Part shown: positions 52,630-62,838 of the stretch, in pieces | How the letters are laid out: each line of letters begins with the position of its first letter | Position numbering within the stretch: position 1 is the first letter of the stretch | Notes under the pieces: model-generated | Databases searched by the model: none | What the model was told of the DNA's origin: nothing | Seen by the model: the letters and a program-made list of their open reading frames with translations, nothing else | Assembly (NCBI GenBank): GCA_951394045.1 | Contig: OX595987.1 | Span: 3,038,001-3,102,000, forward strand | DNA: 64,000 nt | DNA from: Nitzschia sp. DOCU1 | Lineage: Eukaryota; Bacillariophyta; Bacillariophyceae; Bacillariales; Bacillariaceae | Reading direction: 5' to 3' | Program-made: the position numbers and the translations under genes

Positions 52630-54150
52630 TTACTTACACGCCACCACAATGCAACTTGCATCATCGACCTTTCCCCCACGCCCATCCTTAAACGCCGGGT
52701 CACCTCGACGTTGCGCTTGTTGCCCATACGGGGTCACCGCCTGTCGATCTAGCGATTGCTTTCTTGAAAGTTCGCAAATCTTTTTTGACAGCTGCGTTGG
52801 GTTCAGCTTGGCATTCTTGGCAATCAAATCTAGTAGCAGGTCGTCGCTGACATTATCAAAAATGCCATCCGATCCCATTATCACCAGATCGCCGGGAATC
52901 AGCTCCACATTTAGTTTGGTACCATCCCTAGGTCGGTCAGGGCTATCTTCCGATAATTGGTATGGGCATTCCCAGTAGTGACTGATTTCCCTCGTCTTGG
53001 CGGCGATCTTGCCATCCCGGATCACCATACATAATGAGTCACCCACATTAAGTGCTTGCAGGAAACCATTTTCGCCTATGGAAGCCACAACAGCTGTGGA
53101 TGCGCCGGTGGCAGCTTCGTCTGCAAAGTCGGCGGCGTCCTTCAAAAGCCTGGTGATCTCCTGAATGGAGACACTTTCCTTGTCCACGTACTTCTTCATT
53201 TCTTCCGCCAGAGTTCGAGAATACAAAGGTACGCCGTCCAGTTTTTCCGCACCCGACACACCATCAAAGACCCCAAAGGTTCGTCCTTTCATGAAAAGAG
53301 CGTCTTCACCTCCCCATTGCACCTTAGCAGGGTGAGGAAGAACAAAAGAGCCCATTTCGATCTTGATAGGTTGTGGGCTTCGGTCGACGATTGCTGGCTC
53401 CTTTGTTTTGGGGGCAGGCTTGGGTGTTTCGACCTCTGTCTCAGTTTCGATCACAGATGAAGCCGCTTCTTTCAAGCCCTCGAAAGCTTTGAAGAAGCCT
53501 CCCTTCTTTACTAGCGTCTCGCCGTTTGGCAGCTCCTCCACTTTCTTCTCTTCCTTGTCTTGGGCAGGTTTCTCTTCCTTTACGGCCGCGCCCTTATCCC
53601 CGAAAAATCCACGGAACCATCCCTCTTTATCTCCCTTTGAGGTCTCTTCTACCACTTCTGGTGCAGGAGCCGGTGCTGTCGCAGCCGATGCTTTCTCTCC
53701 CACTACTTCCACAAGCCCTCCAATCCAACTTGGCAATCCAGCATCCGAATCGTCCGTCTTTGTCTCTTCGCGAACCTTTACCGCTACACCTCCTCCTCCT
53801 TGTTCATCTTCTTGTTGTCGCGACTTTCGATAATTTCTTCTTAATTCTTCAGCTAGACGCTGCTTCTTGCGAGAAAGTCGAACGGCAGGAAAGGTACTAG
53901 TGGGGGGCTCCCACAGACTTTCGCCCGTCCTGGTATCAAAGTAATAGATGAGCCCAGTCGTCTCATCGTCCAAAAATGCCTGCCAGCTTCCCTCTTCCGC
54001 AAGTGGTTCGGGGGCGTCCAAGAGACTGGTGGAAGAAGTGCCACCGGTCAGTGTCTCCAATCTCGATGGTCGGGAACATTGATGACGAGAAACAAATGCC
54101 GATACCCACAGGGCATGTTGAACCACTAAGATAGTGCGCAATAGCCTCAT
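52630..54150 (-). CDS. plastid-type WW + PP2C (PPM) protein phosphatase
   Basis: Single exon, 506 residues. The N-terminus is a signal peptide ending VSAF|VSRHQ (MRLLRTILVVQHALWVSAF), the SAF-type site with Phe at +1 used by diatom plastid precursors, followed by a Ser/Arg-rich transit-like stretch. A WW domain follows at about 54-83 (SWQAFLDDETTGLIYYFDTR, WEPP). After an acidic/Lys-rich linker the PTC7-like PPM phosphatase occupies 270-506: FGVFDGVSGAEKLDG (metal Asp/Gly), GASTAVVASIG, ALNVGDSLCMVIRDG, GDLVIMGSDGIFDNVSDDLL (metal Asp) and the final GGKVDDASCIVVACK (metal Asp). Metal-binding residues are present. A plastid WW-phosphatase pairing is unusual. Confidence 0.88.
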   Translation of the reverse strand: MRLLRTILVVQHALWVSAFVSRHQCSRPSRLETLTGGTSSTSLLDAPEPLAEEGSWQAFLDDETTGLIYYFDTRTGESLWEPPTSTFPAVRLSRKKQRLAEELRRNYRKSRQQEDEQGGGGVAVKVREETKTDDSDAGLPSWIGGLVEVVGEKASAATAPAPAPEVVEETSKGDKEGWFRGFFGDKGAAVKEEKPAQDKEEKKVEELPNGETLVKKGGFFKAFEGLKEAASSVIETETEVETPKPAPKTKEPAIVDRSPQPIKIEMGSFVLPHPAKVQWGGEDALFMKGRTFGVFDGVSGAEKLDGVPLYSRTLAEEMKKYVDKESVSIQEITRLLKDAADFADEAATGASTAVVASIGENGFLQALNVGDSLCMVIRDGKIAAKTREISHYWECPYQLSEDSPDRPRDGTKLNVELIPGDLVIMGSDGIFDNVSDDLLLDLIAKNAKLNPTQLSKKICELSRKQSLDRQAVTPYGQQAQRRGDPAFKDGRGGKVDDASCIVVACK

Positions 54151-54849
54151 CTTTTTGATACGGCTGGATGATCAAGGTCGCCTTGGAAAGTGGAGTTCTA
54201 GGATACCAATACGGTTTCCTATCTAATGGCAGAGAGAATTTTAGGGGTCTGGTCCCTTCTCCTTTGTGCTCGAGTGCGTACCGACGGTGACAACTGTCTC
54301 TCCACCGTCTGACTGTTTGAATGACGACGTAAGATCCAATCGTCAACGGTATGGTGCCACGCAGCGATCGGCAGATTTTTGGTAAAATTTCCGCGCGGTC
54401 AATACGAGCGATTCGGTGAATGTCGCACTGCAGCGCGCATTGTGTCACATCCAACCGCCCGCGCAAGCCTGCCACTGAGTACCGGCGCCTACGGGCAGTT
54501 TCCCTAGGACAAGTTAACCGTAAAATAGCTAGGATTGCCTAAGTAGTTACAAAGCTCTCTAGAATTCGACCACTATATGCAAAAGTCATTTCGACCTGGC
54601 ATTTCGTCATCTACGTGGTCTTAGCTATCCAGCAAGCATAGTCGATATGACTTTTGCATATAGTGGTCGAATTCTAGATTTCGGTCATTCCAACCCCAAT
54701 GGACTCATGACTGCAACTCGTGAAACAGGTCACGTGTGAATTGTACGCAGGTCCAGTACCAGACGAGTTTCTCATGCCGACAATCCTGCGCGCCGCCGAC
54801 CACGAGTATGTGGCCATTGCTGTCGTCGCCCCTCCATTACAATTGCATC
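54151..54849. other. upstream region of phosphatase and mobile segment; contains fold-back
   Basis: No gene. It contains the fold-back element described separately and otherwise unremarkable sequence. Confidence 0.5.
54558..54678. repeat. fold-back element with perfect 32-bp stems
   Basis: TCTAGAATTCGACCACTATA and twelve further bases (54558-54589) recur as exact reverse complement at 54647-54678, with a 57-bp loop. Both arms are free of mismatches by eye. It lies immediately left of the two-gene mobile segment but has no partner on that segment's right side. Confidence 0.92.
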
Positions 54850-57806
54850 ATGGATGGAACTGCCACTCGAAGCGGCAGGAAGTACACTGCATACAGTGAC
54901 ATAGGTCGACAATGGGACGCCAAGCAGCGAAAAAAGCGCAAAAAGAATAAGCCCCAAAGGCCTGCCACTCGTTCCAACCCAGCATCGCTTGAGGCAGCAT
55001 CAGCCAAACCAGCTGCTGCTGCTCCTAATCGATCACGCTTATCACTGAAGCCACCCCCTGGTACTAGATCCCAACCGATCACATGCCTTAATTATGGCAT
55101 GAATCGGCATGTCCTCCATCCAAACGCATTTTTCTGTCTTAATTGCGAGTGGTGGGAAAATGCGGCGATAACTGGAACATTGCGTCCCAATATGAAGAGG
55201 CATGGTCAAAAGTTTCATTGTATTGCAAAGCATACCAACCCATGCTTTCCAACAACCATGAAACGAGACGATTTTGTTCTTGGCGAGGAAGATGATGATC
55301 TGGAAAGCTGCTCCTCGTCTAACGATGATTCTTTATCAATAAGCAGGAACAGTGGTGGCAGCAACAATAGCGCAGTGAATGAGGAAGCAGACAGTGACCA
55401 GCCGGATCAGGAAGCACCAACAGAAGGCAAGCCAACAGGGGGGGGAGACAATGGTGATCGTACGATTGCCCAGTTGCTGGAGTCCATTAAAGCGAAGGAT
55501 GCCCGTATTGTTTTGCTAAAATCCAGAGCAGATCATGCATCAGAAGTTGCCAACTCATTCGCGAAGCCGCCTAAAATGGAGCTGATGGTATACAGTCAGC
55601 TCTTGGCAGGCGCTGTATTATCTATGATGACAAAGCGGCGTGGTCAGAAGGGCGCCCGGCTTCAAGCCCTTGATTCATTTTTAGAAACACTGCAAACGGA
55701 TGCAGAAATCCAAACTCGTCTAATAAATATAGGACGAAACAATCTGCGCAAGCTATATAGCCCATTCAAGGTACTACGGGAAATGGACTTGACGGGGGCA
55801 AAACTGAACCTCGAATCAATCCGCATACTTCGCAACATTGACGTTCAATTCGGGGGTGGCTACAAGCCTGTCCTGCCATCGACACATCTTCTCAAAGCAA
55901 TCGCAGCCAAGATTGAATTGCTTGGAAACTCTCTCGCACCCTTTAAAATGTCGCAGCTTGCATTGTCTGGTGGTGAAATGTTAGAGTTTGACCACGAAAG
56001 GGTACTAAAGGTTGTGCTTGAGGGAACAGGGCTGAGTGCCAGACTGTCGTCAGACAATGAATATGCGTGCCTATCACAGGCGATTGACGGATCGCGATTT
56101 TCATCGCAGATTAATTTTGTCATGAGTGGGCTCAAAGTCAATGATTACAGGGCTCTGGACCCTTGGTCAAAGAAACCAATCTTAGACCCACTTGCAAAAA
56201 AGAGTACTCTGCAATCACGCAATCTTCAGATACCAATAAAAATGGTGATTGCACGTGAAGACGCAGCAATCTACCAGGAATTTGCAGCCGACATAAAAGA
56301 TCTGGCGGGCATTGAAGAGCTCCAAATCCCTTCAGGGGAACACCAAGTCTTGAGGGCAGTCAAGGTTAATTGTAAAACCTTCAACTGTGACTTGAGCGCA
56401 TCTTGGAAGTCTCAGGGAGTCGGAGGTGCTTGCAAAATAAAGCATTATTTCTGCCATTGCTGTCCACTGGAGTCTGATTGCTGTGTAAGGCCAAATTTGA
56501 AGTTGTGCCCTCGTTGGTGTTCGGAGCGTGGCGGGGACTGGAAGTGTTACCATCAAGACTTCCTGACGGATGATGCAGTGGATGAATTGGCGGTGGAACG
56601 TGATGCGATCCTTGCCAAGCTTGTGATTGGCAGTGCCGACGACATCGACGCGATTCAAATATTAAGTCAACTTGACAGGTCAGACGATGCTAGACAACCA
56701 ACTTGTTCGTCAAAAGCGAATCCAAGGTCAATACACTTTGAACTCTCTACACACGACAGAGATGAACGAATTGCCTACTCTACTCTCATTGAGAGCGAGC
56801 TGAAGCTTCGCAACATAGACTTTGGCGTTTCTACACGACTATCGCAAAAACAGCATTTACTACTGGAACGACTAGTGGACGAGGCTAGAGTGCTCAAATT
56901 GTCAAAGGACGTCAAAGAATTTGGACCAAGGAGAGCAAAAGCTCTTTTCAATGTGACGAACAATCCTCCTTGTGTTTTACACTTGGAGATGCGCGTCACG
57001 ATAAAGATGATGATGACAATCTTTCGAATGGGCCTATCCAATGCGTTGGCTGGTCGGCTGGACTTACAGCTTTTTGGAGCAGCTACTAGAGTGCCATCCG
57101 AGACTTCCAGGTTCGAGGCCTTTATTAGTGGTCTGGAGCATGTAATGAATTCGCAAATATTTGGCGACATAATCTACCCTACGCACTGGCATGCTCCAGT
57201 CGATAAGAGACTCCGGGAATTCCAACCAGTGACGATGGACAATGTTCGCTGTCGGAAGGTTGTGAAAAACCCTGAAGTAATAATCAACTATTGTTTATGT
57301 GGCGACGACTTGCCTAACGACTACATTCTTGCCTTCCAGCGATTTGCTGAGGCCATGAAAGCTTTGTGCTCCAAAGAAGCCTTCTGCGATGATGATATAA
57401 GTCGTATCAGGAAAAGACTGATGACTTCGTGCAAATTTGGTACCGCCTGCAGGGACGGGAGGGATGTACGAATTATATTCATATGCTGGCAGCTGGGCAT
57501 GTTGCCGACTTTCTACACTTTCACAAAAACCTGTACCAGCACTCGAATCAAGGCTGGGAGGCCATGAATTCACTGGTAAAACAGGTCTATTTTCGACGGA
57601 CTCAACGAGGTGGGGGAAGGGAAGGGCAGTGGTCACGTCTCAAAGGAGTGGGGCGGTGGTTGATGCGAAGATTAATGTTCATGATAGTACCATCGTATGA
57701 AGTGCTAGAAGAGAAGATATTGTCTATTGGCAATACTGAAGCAGTAGCAGAATTGCCGGAAGAAGACGATGATGACTGGGAGTTACAAGGAGGAATAGTC
57801 GTCTAA
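54850..57806 (+). CDS. large unrecognised Cys/His-rich protein of a putative mobile element (one frameshift)
   Basis: The main frame runs from ATG 54850 (MDGTATRSGRKYTAYSDIGR; it stays open further upstream through a GTG). It continues to about 57411, then slips by -1 into a frame that carries on as EKTDDFVQIWYRLQGREGCT, NYIHMLAAGHVADFLHFHKN and GWEAMNSLVKQVYFRRTQRG and stops at 57806. Together these make about 985 residues. Features are a Lys/Arg-rich start, a Cys/His cluster (CLNYGMNRHVLHPNAFFCLN, RHGQKFHCIAKHTNPCF), an acidic linker, a coiled coil, a second Cys/His cluster (HYFCHCCPLESDCC, LCPRWC) and a conserved-looking C-terminal block. The slip site AGGAAAAGAC is not a standard retroviral heptamer. 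One missing A explains it equally well. Family unknown; a transposase or recombinase role is a guess. Confidence 0.6.
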
Positions 57807-57832
57807 TAATGTTACTACTTTTCAAATTAATG

Positions 57833-58891
57833 CTATGTGTAGCGTTCAAAGTCAGGGTCATTTTGATCGTTTTCATACTGTGAATCAACTTGCTCTTTGT
57901 TGAACAAATTGAACAAATGTGAGCGGCGTAGGAACTCACTGGGGTAGACAAAATCATTGTCTGACGGGGGCATCAACACACGTTTGTACCGGATGAACAA
58001 CCGAAGTTCATGACCATTTGAGGCCATATCCACTCCCAGTGCTGCAGTGCGGCGCTTGAAAATAGCAGCAGGGTCCACAGGACTTGGAAGTACTACGTTC
58101 ACTGAGTCCCCATAGATAGCTTTTTTGGGTAGATCAGCACGAGGCTTCCTGGTCCGGTGACCAAGAAGGATGCTGGGACCAAAGATTTTGTATAATCTTT
58201 CAAGTTCTTCTTCTGTCTGAAACCGAAAATAATCCCACTTGTCCTTACAAGCATAGGTATGAGTAGTCATCCCATTTTGTGTTCTCTTACGAGAGGTTGC
58301 AATAGGGATTTCATGGGCGGTTGCTTTCGTTGATTGTTGAATATAATCTACCGTGCAACGGTGGATTGCTGTGGACCCTCGCCCTGTTGCAAACGATGAC
58401 TGCTTATGAGCATCACGTACAAGAATCTTGGCAGCCAGATCGTTGATTCGCTGTAGATCAGAAAAAACAGTAAAAGAATATGAGCACTCACGAAGAGGAT
58501 ATTGAGGATGCTCGTCTGGGAAAGGATAGTCATCGCTGGATTCTTGTAGTATAAAAACATTACTGCCACCATCACCCAAAATGTACTTGCACTGTAGAAT
58601 CCTTTCACGATCAAACACCCATGCAAGGCTGAAAATGGAAGAAGTTGGAACTTCCAGAATATTTGTAGAAGTGCAAACACATTGGTGGGAAGAGGAGTGA
58701 GGGGTCCGAAAAGCAGGGTATTGCTTGATCTGAACATGATCATCAGAGGATTGCTGCATTATCTTTCCAACAACTTTTTCCTCGGTGCTTGCTGTTGGAG
58801 TTGCATTGAAAAAGACAAATGATCCAATGGCGATCATTTGTCCCAGCCCAGAATGATATATGGGCATTTCATTGTAGAATGGTGTCGTCAT
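57833..58891 (-). CDS. unrecognised protein, partner gene of the mobile segment
   Basis: A 352-residue frame from ATG 58891 (MTTPFYNEMPIYHSGLGQMI), convergent with the Cys/His-rich gene and only 26 bp from it. The first third (IAIGSFVFFNATPTASTEEK, KVVGKIMQQ, LEVPTSSIFSLAWVFDRERI) has the strand pattern of a BAH-like domain, a chromatin-reading fold. This is tentative because key residues cannot be checked. The rest has an alpha/beta character and ends in a charged tail. No introns. It lies in transposon-rich sequence and is probably part of the same unit as its neighbour. Confidence 0.55.
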   Translation of the reverse strand: MTTPFYNEMPIYHSGLGQMIAIGSFVFFNATPTASTEEKVVGKIMQQSSDDHVQIKQYPAFRTPHSSSHQCVCTSTNILEVPTSSIFSLAWVFDRERILQCKYILGDGGSNVFILQESSDDYPFPDEHPQYPLRECSYSFTVFSDLQRINDLAAKILVRDAHKQSSFATGRGSTAIHRCTVDYIQQSTKATAHEIPIATSRKRTQNGMTTHTYACKDKWDYFRFQTEEELERLYKIFGPSILLGHRTRKPRADLPKKAIYGDSVNVVLPSPVDPAAIFKRRTAALGVDMASNGHELRLFIRYKRVLMPPSDNDFVYPSEFLRRSHLFNLFNKEQVDSQYENDQNDPDFERYT

Positions 58892-59520
58892 ATTCGCAGT
58901 TGGGAGTGACGCAAGGCAAGTCAATACCCTTCAATGATAATGGAATTGAAGTGCGGATGCCATGTCGACCTTTCCGATGCTTGGCAAAATTGAGCGGGAA
59001 ATGAAGAAATATGTGGGCGGGAATATTTATATAGATATACAAGTATTGGGTTGATGGATTAAAAATTTTATCAAAACCTGTGTCGGGAGGGTGTTCGGAG
59101 GGAGATGTCGCATATGTCACATGCACCACTGGGAGGGGGGTAAAAAGCTTGTATTGTTGTAGGTACGGCGTTGGTGCGGTGGGTAGGTAGGTAAGGTAGG
59201 TAGGTTTCATAGGTACTTGTGTAGCCCTCAACAAATTTAACGACGGTCGGATTAGTCATCCGTCATGAAAAGATGAGCCGAGATCCCATTCATTCACAAT
59301 TCACAACTCAAAGATTAGTAGTTATAGCTCTATCAACGCAACTACTGCCTATGAAGGCTTTAACGACGCACAGTGTGCCGGCCACTGGATGATTGGTCCC
59401 TACCATTCAGCAGCTCACTCACTCAGGGCAATGTAACGTCAAAGGGAAGGTACTCCGGGAAAGGTGATCACAGCAACTGTTATGCACAGTCACATGCCAA
59501 CAATCCACAGAGCGCCACAG
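58892..59520. other. spacer between the two mobile units
   Basis: About 630 bp, including a low-complexity G/T run GTAGGTAGGTAAGGTAGGTA near 59183. It should contain the 3' UTR of the LINE on its right side. No poly-A tail or target-site duplication found. Confidence 0.4.
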
Positions 59521-62500
59521 TTAATCTGAAGGATACGAAGAAGTCATCTCAAGCCAACGTTCCTTGGCATCAATAGTGTCCAAAAGAACACTCCACAACG
59601 GTTTGGCGAACCATCGAGCATAATTTGGGTCTGCAGCACGAGGAGAGGAGAACATAGCGGTAATTTGAGCATTCAAATCATCATGACGACGGGCCATCTG
59701 AAGAGAATCCTCCGAGGAGGCAACACGGACACGGTGTTGCCATAGGTCCCAGGCGATCTCCCAAATTCTCCGGATCAAAAGAGAGTGCCAACGAAACCCT
59801 GTGTTACGTCTTCCAAGCCATTCGTAGTAGGACTGTTGAGCCTCCGCCCAACTAGGATGGAAGAAACCGTCCAGAACAGAGACCAAGCCGGCTGTCTGTT
59901 GGGCAGCAATTGCAGCCAGTACTGGCTGTAAGCGTGTACCTGGTGGGGTCCAAGGCGTACCATCATATTGCGATTGGAGTAAAGAGAGCAAGCCACGTTG
60001 GACATCTGGGCAAGTGTGCTGTGATTCCATCCAAGCTCCCAGCTCGCCCAATTTGGACTGCCACAAGGCCTGTGCTGCCGGGTGCCCGCAGCGAACAACG
60101 TGATGTCGATGGGTTTCCGGAACGTCACACCGTGGACACAGGTCGTCGTGATGAAGTTTCCAGCACAATAAATTAACCCCAAGTGGCAAGAAATTGGTGA
60201 ACCATCGTGGAACCCACAGTTGTTGGTGCATAGGCAGGTTGCGATAAGCATGTGCAAGAGCTGACCATGCAATGGGTGTTGTGCCAGGGAGAGCTAGCTT
60301 ACGTCGCCAATAATCCTCTGCCTTATTTCCGTAGTACAATTCTTCCGCCACATCTCGTGTCCACGAAGTAACTCGGATACCAGTTCGATAGACTGTCCAT
60401 TGGCCAGGTAGTGGTGGTAGGGAGAAGGGAATGAAGCCACGGGCATGCAGTGTTTGCCAGAAATGTTTAGCAAGCTCATCCATATCCACGTTCAACTGTG
60501 CCCATTGGTCCAATTCGTGATAGGGCACATTCTTATCCTGATGCCCCTTAACATGCCTTGTGTGCCATTTGACAGGGCTAACGCTCAGAGCGTGGTGTAG
60601 AGCAGAGAGTAAGTCATAATGAGGGGTATTGGGCGGTAGCGTGTGACGGTGGCGGAATCCATTACTTAAAACCGATTTGCAGTCGCACGCAAGTGTGATG
60701 TTGCCTTTGATATCATGGCCCACAAGCAGGCGATTCACTGTAAGTACGACCCCCAACGCTCCTGCCAATTCTGCCCGATAAGGATCGATTTGACCCGCAT
60801 AACCCGGCGTTTGATTTACCAGCACAAAATCATAATCTCGCACAACAATATGTGGCCGCAGCGTGAATGCCGCGGTGCCAAAATCCTCTTTGAACGAACC
60901 GTCCGGCAAGGCCACGGCCGTGCCTGCACGAATGCCATCAAGAAAGGGCTGGAAAGATGCTGGGGTCTTAACCACCATACCCCACCAATCAGTGTCAACA
61001 CCAACTGGTGACAGGGGCGGAAGGGCGAAAACACCGCCACCAGTAGCAAAACGCAGGCTCCGAGTCCCAAAAGTGGCCGTGGGGCTCACATCCGGAGGTA
61101 GAGTTTGTAGGCTAGTTGACCAGGTGTACCGCGCTCTCCGAACAGAATGCCCATGGGCAACAATCCGATAAACCCGAAAAAGATCTTGCATACCTTCTCG
61201 TTCATAAAGGGTCCGTGAGTCGTGCGATAGGAATGAAGGCCAACCAGGTGGGAGGGCATACCACCGCCCCAGGGGTCGTCGCAGCCTAAGGGTGGCCGGT
61301 AAAGGTTGAACAAGGAAGCATTTGCTCAGTGCATCTCGCCACATCCGCCATGCGTGAGCATTGGGACATGCAGATCGTGGCCACATAGACTCCGAATGTA
61401 GTGTCCGTGGATCTCGAGAATCAAATTCGTCTTGGAGGATACAGGTACCATCGCCATTCACAAGATCGGATAGGAATATTACTCGACGATGAAGGCGGCA
61501 GCGGTTAAGAATGGACAGCTGCGACGGAGTATAACCTGCGTCAAGGAATGCCGACATTAAAAATACGTCATGTTCACGTTGTGGTTTCAAGTCGGAGAGA
61601 TGGTCTTTGAACACAAGTCCCGTTTGAGAGCAGAATTCCCAAGTCACGTGAAGATGTGTTCTGGTAGTGCACCCTGCCAATCGCTTGAATTCGTAATTCA
61701 AGGGGCAACCCGGGAGCCCCAGTTCCACTCTCAAATTTTCTATACGTTGGCGAAAGAGACTCCCGGTAATATCTCTTTGTTTGCCGCCAAAGGAGATAAG
61801 ATCCCCAATGTGAGTGAAACACTGATCAAACCAAAAATCAGGAAAGTTGAGGCCCAGAAAACGCTTTGGTGCAAAGACGACTGCGGTCGGGAAGGACTTG
61901 GGGTACCTGAGTGCTGCCAATGCGACAGTTTTCAGCTTTTTTGTGATACTGGAGCACTCCGCTCGCGAAAGCGAGGTCACGGTAAGAGGATATGCAAGAC
62001 TCTTGGATATACCTGAAGTAAGTGAAACCCAGCCTTCATGTGCCGACAATTGACCCGTTCTTATTTTGTCGGCCCACGCATCAACTTTGTGAGTTAATGC
62101 TTCCACCTGTGCGCTAGAATTCCCATCCATTGCGATCCAAATGCCCAGTGATTCTTTGGCTATATCCACCGGGAGCCTTTCCAAAGTGGCAACTTGATTA
62201 TCTGTGCGTAGCACGAGAGAACCAGGCGCTTCGTCGATAGTCTTGTACCGCCACTGTTGATGTCGTACGGACCACACGAAGTCAATTAACCACCAATGAC
62301 ATTTCTCCGGTTTGAGTGCCCCACCGGTGGCTCTCAATGTTCCAGCCCATAAATCTAGAGCGGCTTGCATTTCCGCAATCAAAGTGGCTGTAGGCGTGGG
62401 TACCCTTGGAGAATGAATAGTATCCGTGTCGTCAACAAAAGTAAAACACACGAAGTAGAGCTCCTCAGATGAAATCGCCGAAGTCAAACGAATGCCATAA

Positions 62501-62838
62501 CCAGCAGTACGCAACGCATTAATGAGGGGAATGGACATAACCAACCAAATGGCCGGCCCTGCTCCGTTTCCTTGCCCAACACCTTGCAATGGGATTTGAA
62601 CAGCTCCATAAGGAGTGTCGCTTTGCCCATATGCTGTGGATATATAATGCTGTACCTCGCGCAAGGTGCCGAACATCACCTTGCACGTTTCTGGCGAAAC
62701 GCCTAAGCGTTGCATGCATATAGATGCCACCACGTGTACGATTCGGTCATAGCACGAGGTGGCATCATTGCTGCAAATGATACCCGCTCGCCTCAGTTGA
62801 CGCATTACATCCAACGTGAGGACCTTGTTCAGGCGCAA
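59521..62838 (-). CDS. LINE ORF, RT palm, RNase H and C-terminal zinc finger
   Basis: A 1105-codon frame. RT motif A is CSNDATSCYDRIV (catalytic Asp), motif B LQGVGQGNGAGPAIW and motif C FTFVDDTDTIH (FVDD catalytic pair). The RNase H domain has PDGSFKEDFGTAAFTL (Asp), YRAELAGALGVVLTV (Glu), LACDCKSVLSNG (Asp) and HVKGHQDKNVPYHELDQWAQ...DELAK (His/Asp). Near the C-terminus CPRCDVPETHRHHVVRC is a zinc finger of the non-LTR type. Motif variants (VGQGNGAGP) differ from the usual R-QG-PLSP. It lacks its own ATG because it continues the upstream frame. Confidence 0.88.
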   Translation of the reverse strand: MRLNKVLTLDVMRQLRRAGIICSNDATSCYDRIVHVVASICMQRLGVSPETCKVMFGTLREVQHYISTAYGQSDTPYGAVQIPLQGVGQGNGAGPAIWLVMSIPLINALRTAGYGIRLTSAISSEELYFVCFTFVDDTDTIHSPRVPTPTATLIAEMQAALDLWAGTLRATGGALKPEKCHWWLIDFVWSVRHQQWRYKTIDEAPGSLVLRTDNQVATLERLPVDIAKESLGIWIAMDGNSSAQVEALTHKVDAWADKIRTGQLSAHEGWVSLTSGISKSLAYPLTVTSLSRAECSSITKKLKTVALAALRYPKSFPTAVVFAPKRFLGLNFPDFWFDQCFTHIGDLISFGGKQRDITGSLFRQRIENLRVELGLPGCPLNYEFKRLAGCTTRTHLHVTWEFCSQTGLVFKDHLSDLKPQREHDVFLMSAFLDAGYTPSQLSILNRCRLHRRVIFLSDLVNGDGTCILQDEFDSRDPRTLHSESMWPRSACPNAHAWRMWRDALSKCFLVQPLPATLRLRRPLGRWYALPPGWPSFLSHDSRTLYEREGMQDLFRVYRIVAHGHSVRRARYTWSTSLQTLPPDVSPTATFGTRSLRFATGGGVFALPPLSPVGVDTDWWGMVVKTPASFQPFLDGIRAGTAVALPDGSFKEDFGTAAFTLRPHIVVRDYDFVLVNQTPGYAGQIDPYRAELAGALGVVLTVNRLLVGHDIKGNITLACDCKSVLSNGFRHRHTLPPNTPHYDLLSALHHALSVSPVKWHTRHVKGHQDKNVPYHELDQWAQLNVDMDELAKHFWQTLHARGFIPFSLPPLPGQWTVYRTGIRVTSWTRDVAEELYYGNKAEDYWRRKLALPGTTPIAWSALAHAYRNLPMHQQLWVPRWFTNFLPLGVNLLCWKLHHDDLCPRCDVPETHRHHVVRCGHPAAQALWQSKLGELGAWMESQHTCPDVQRGLLSLLQSQYDGTPWTPPGTRLQPVLAAIAAQQTAGLVSVLDGFFHPSWAEAQQSYYEWLGRRNTGFRWHSLLIRRIWEIAWDLWQHRVRVASSEDSLQMARRHDDLNAQITAMFSSPRAADPNYARWFAKPLWSVLLDTIDAKERWLEMTSSYPSD

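Noticed and set aside
57400..57420. Programmed -1 ribosomal frameshift
   Set aside because: The AGGAAAAGAC site is not a canonical X-XXY-YYZ heptamer. A lost A is the simpler explanation.
54735..59307. 10-bp inverted match (TGTGAATTGT / ACAATTCACA) flanking the two-gene segment
   Set aside because: Too short to be a terminal repeat. A match of this length is expected by chance in flanks of this size.
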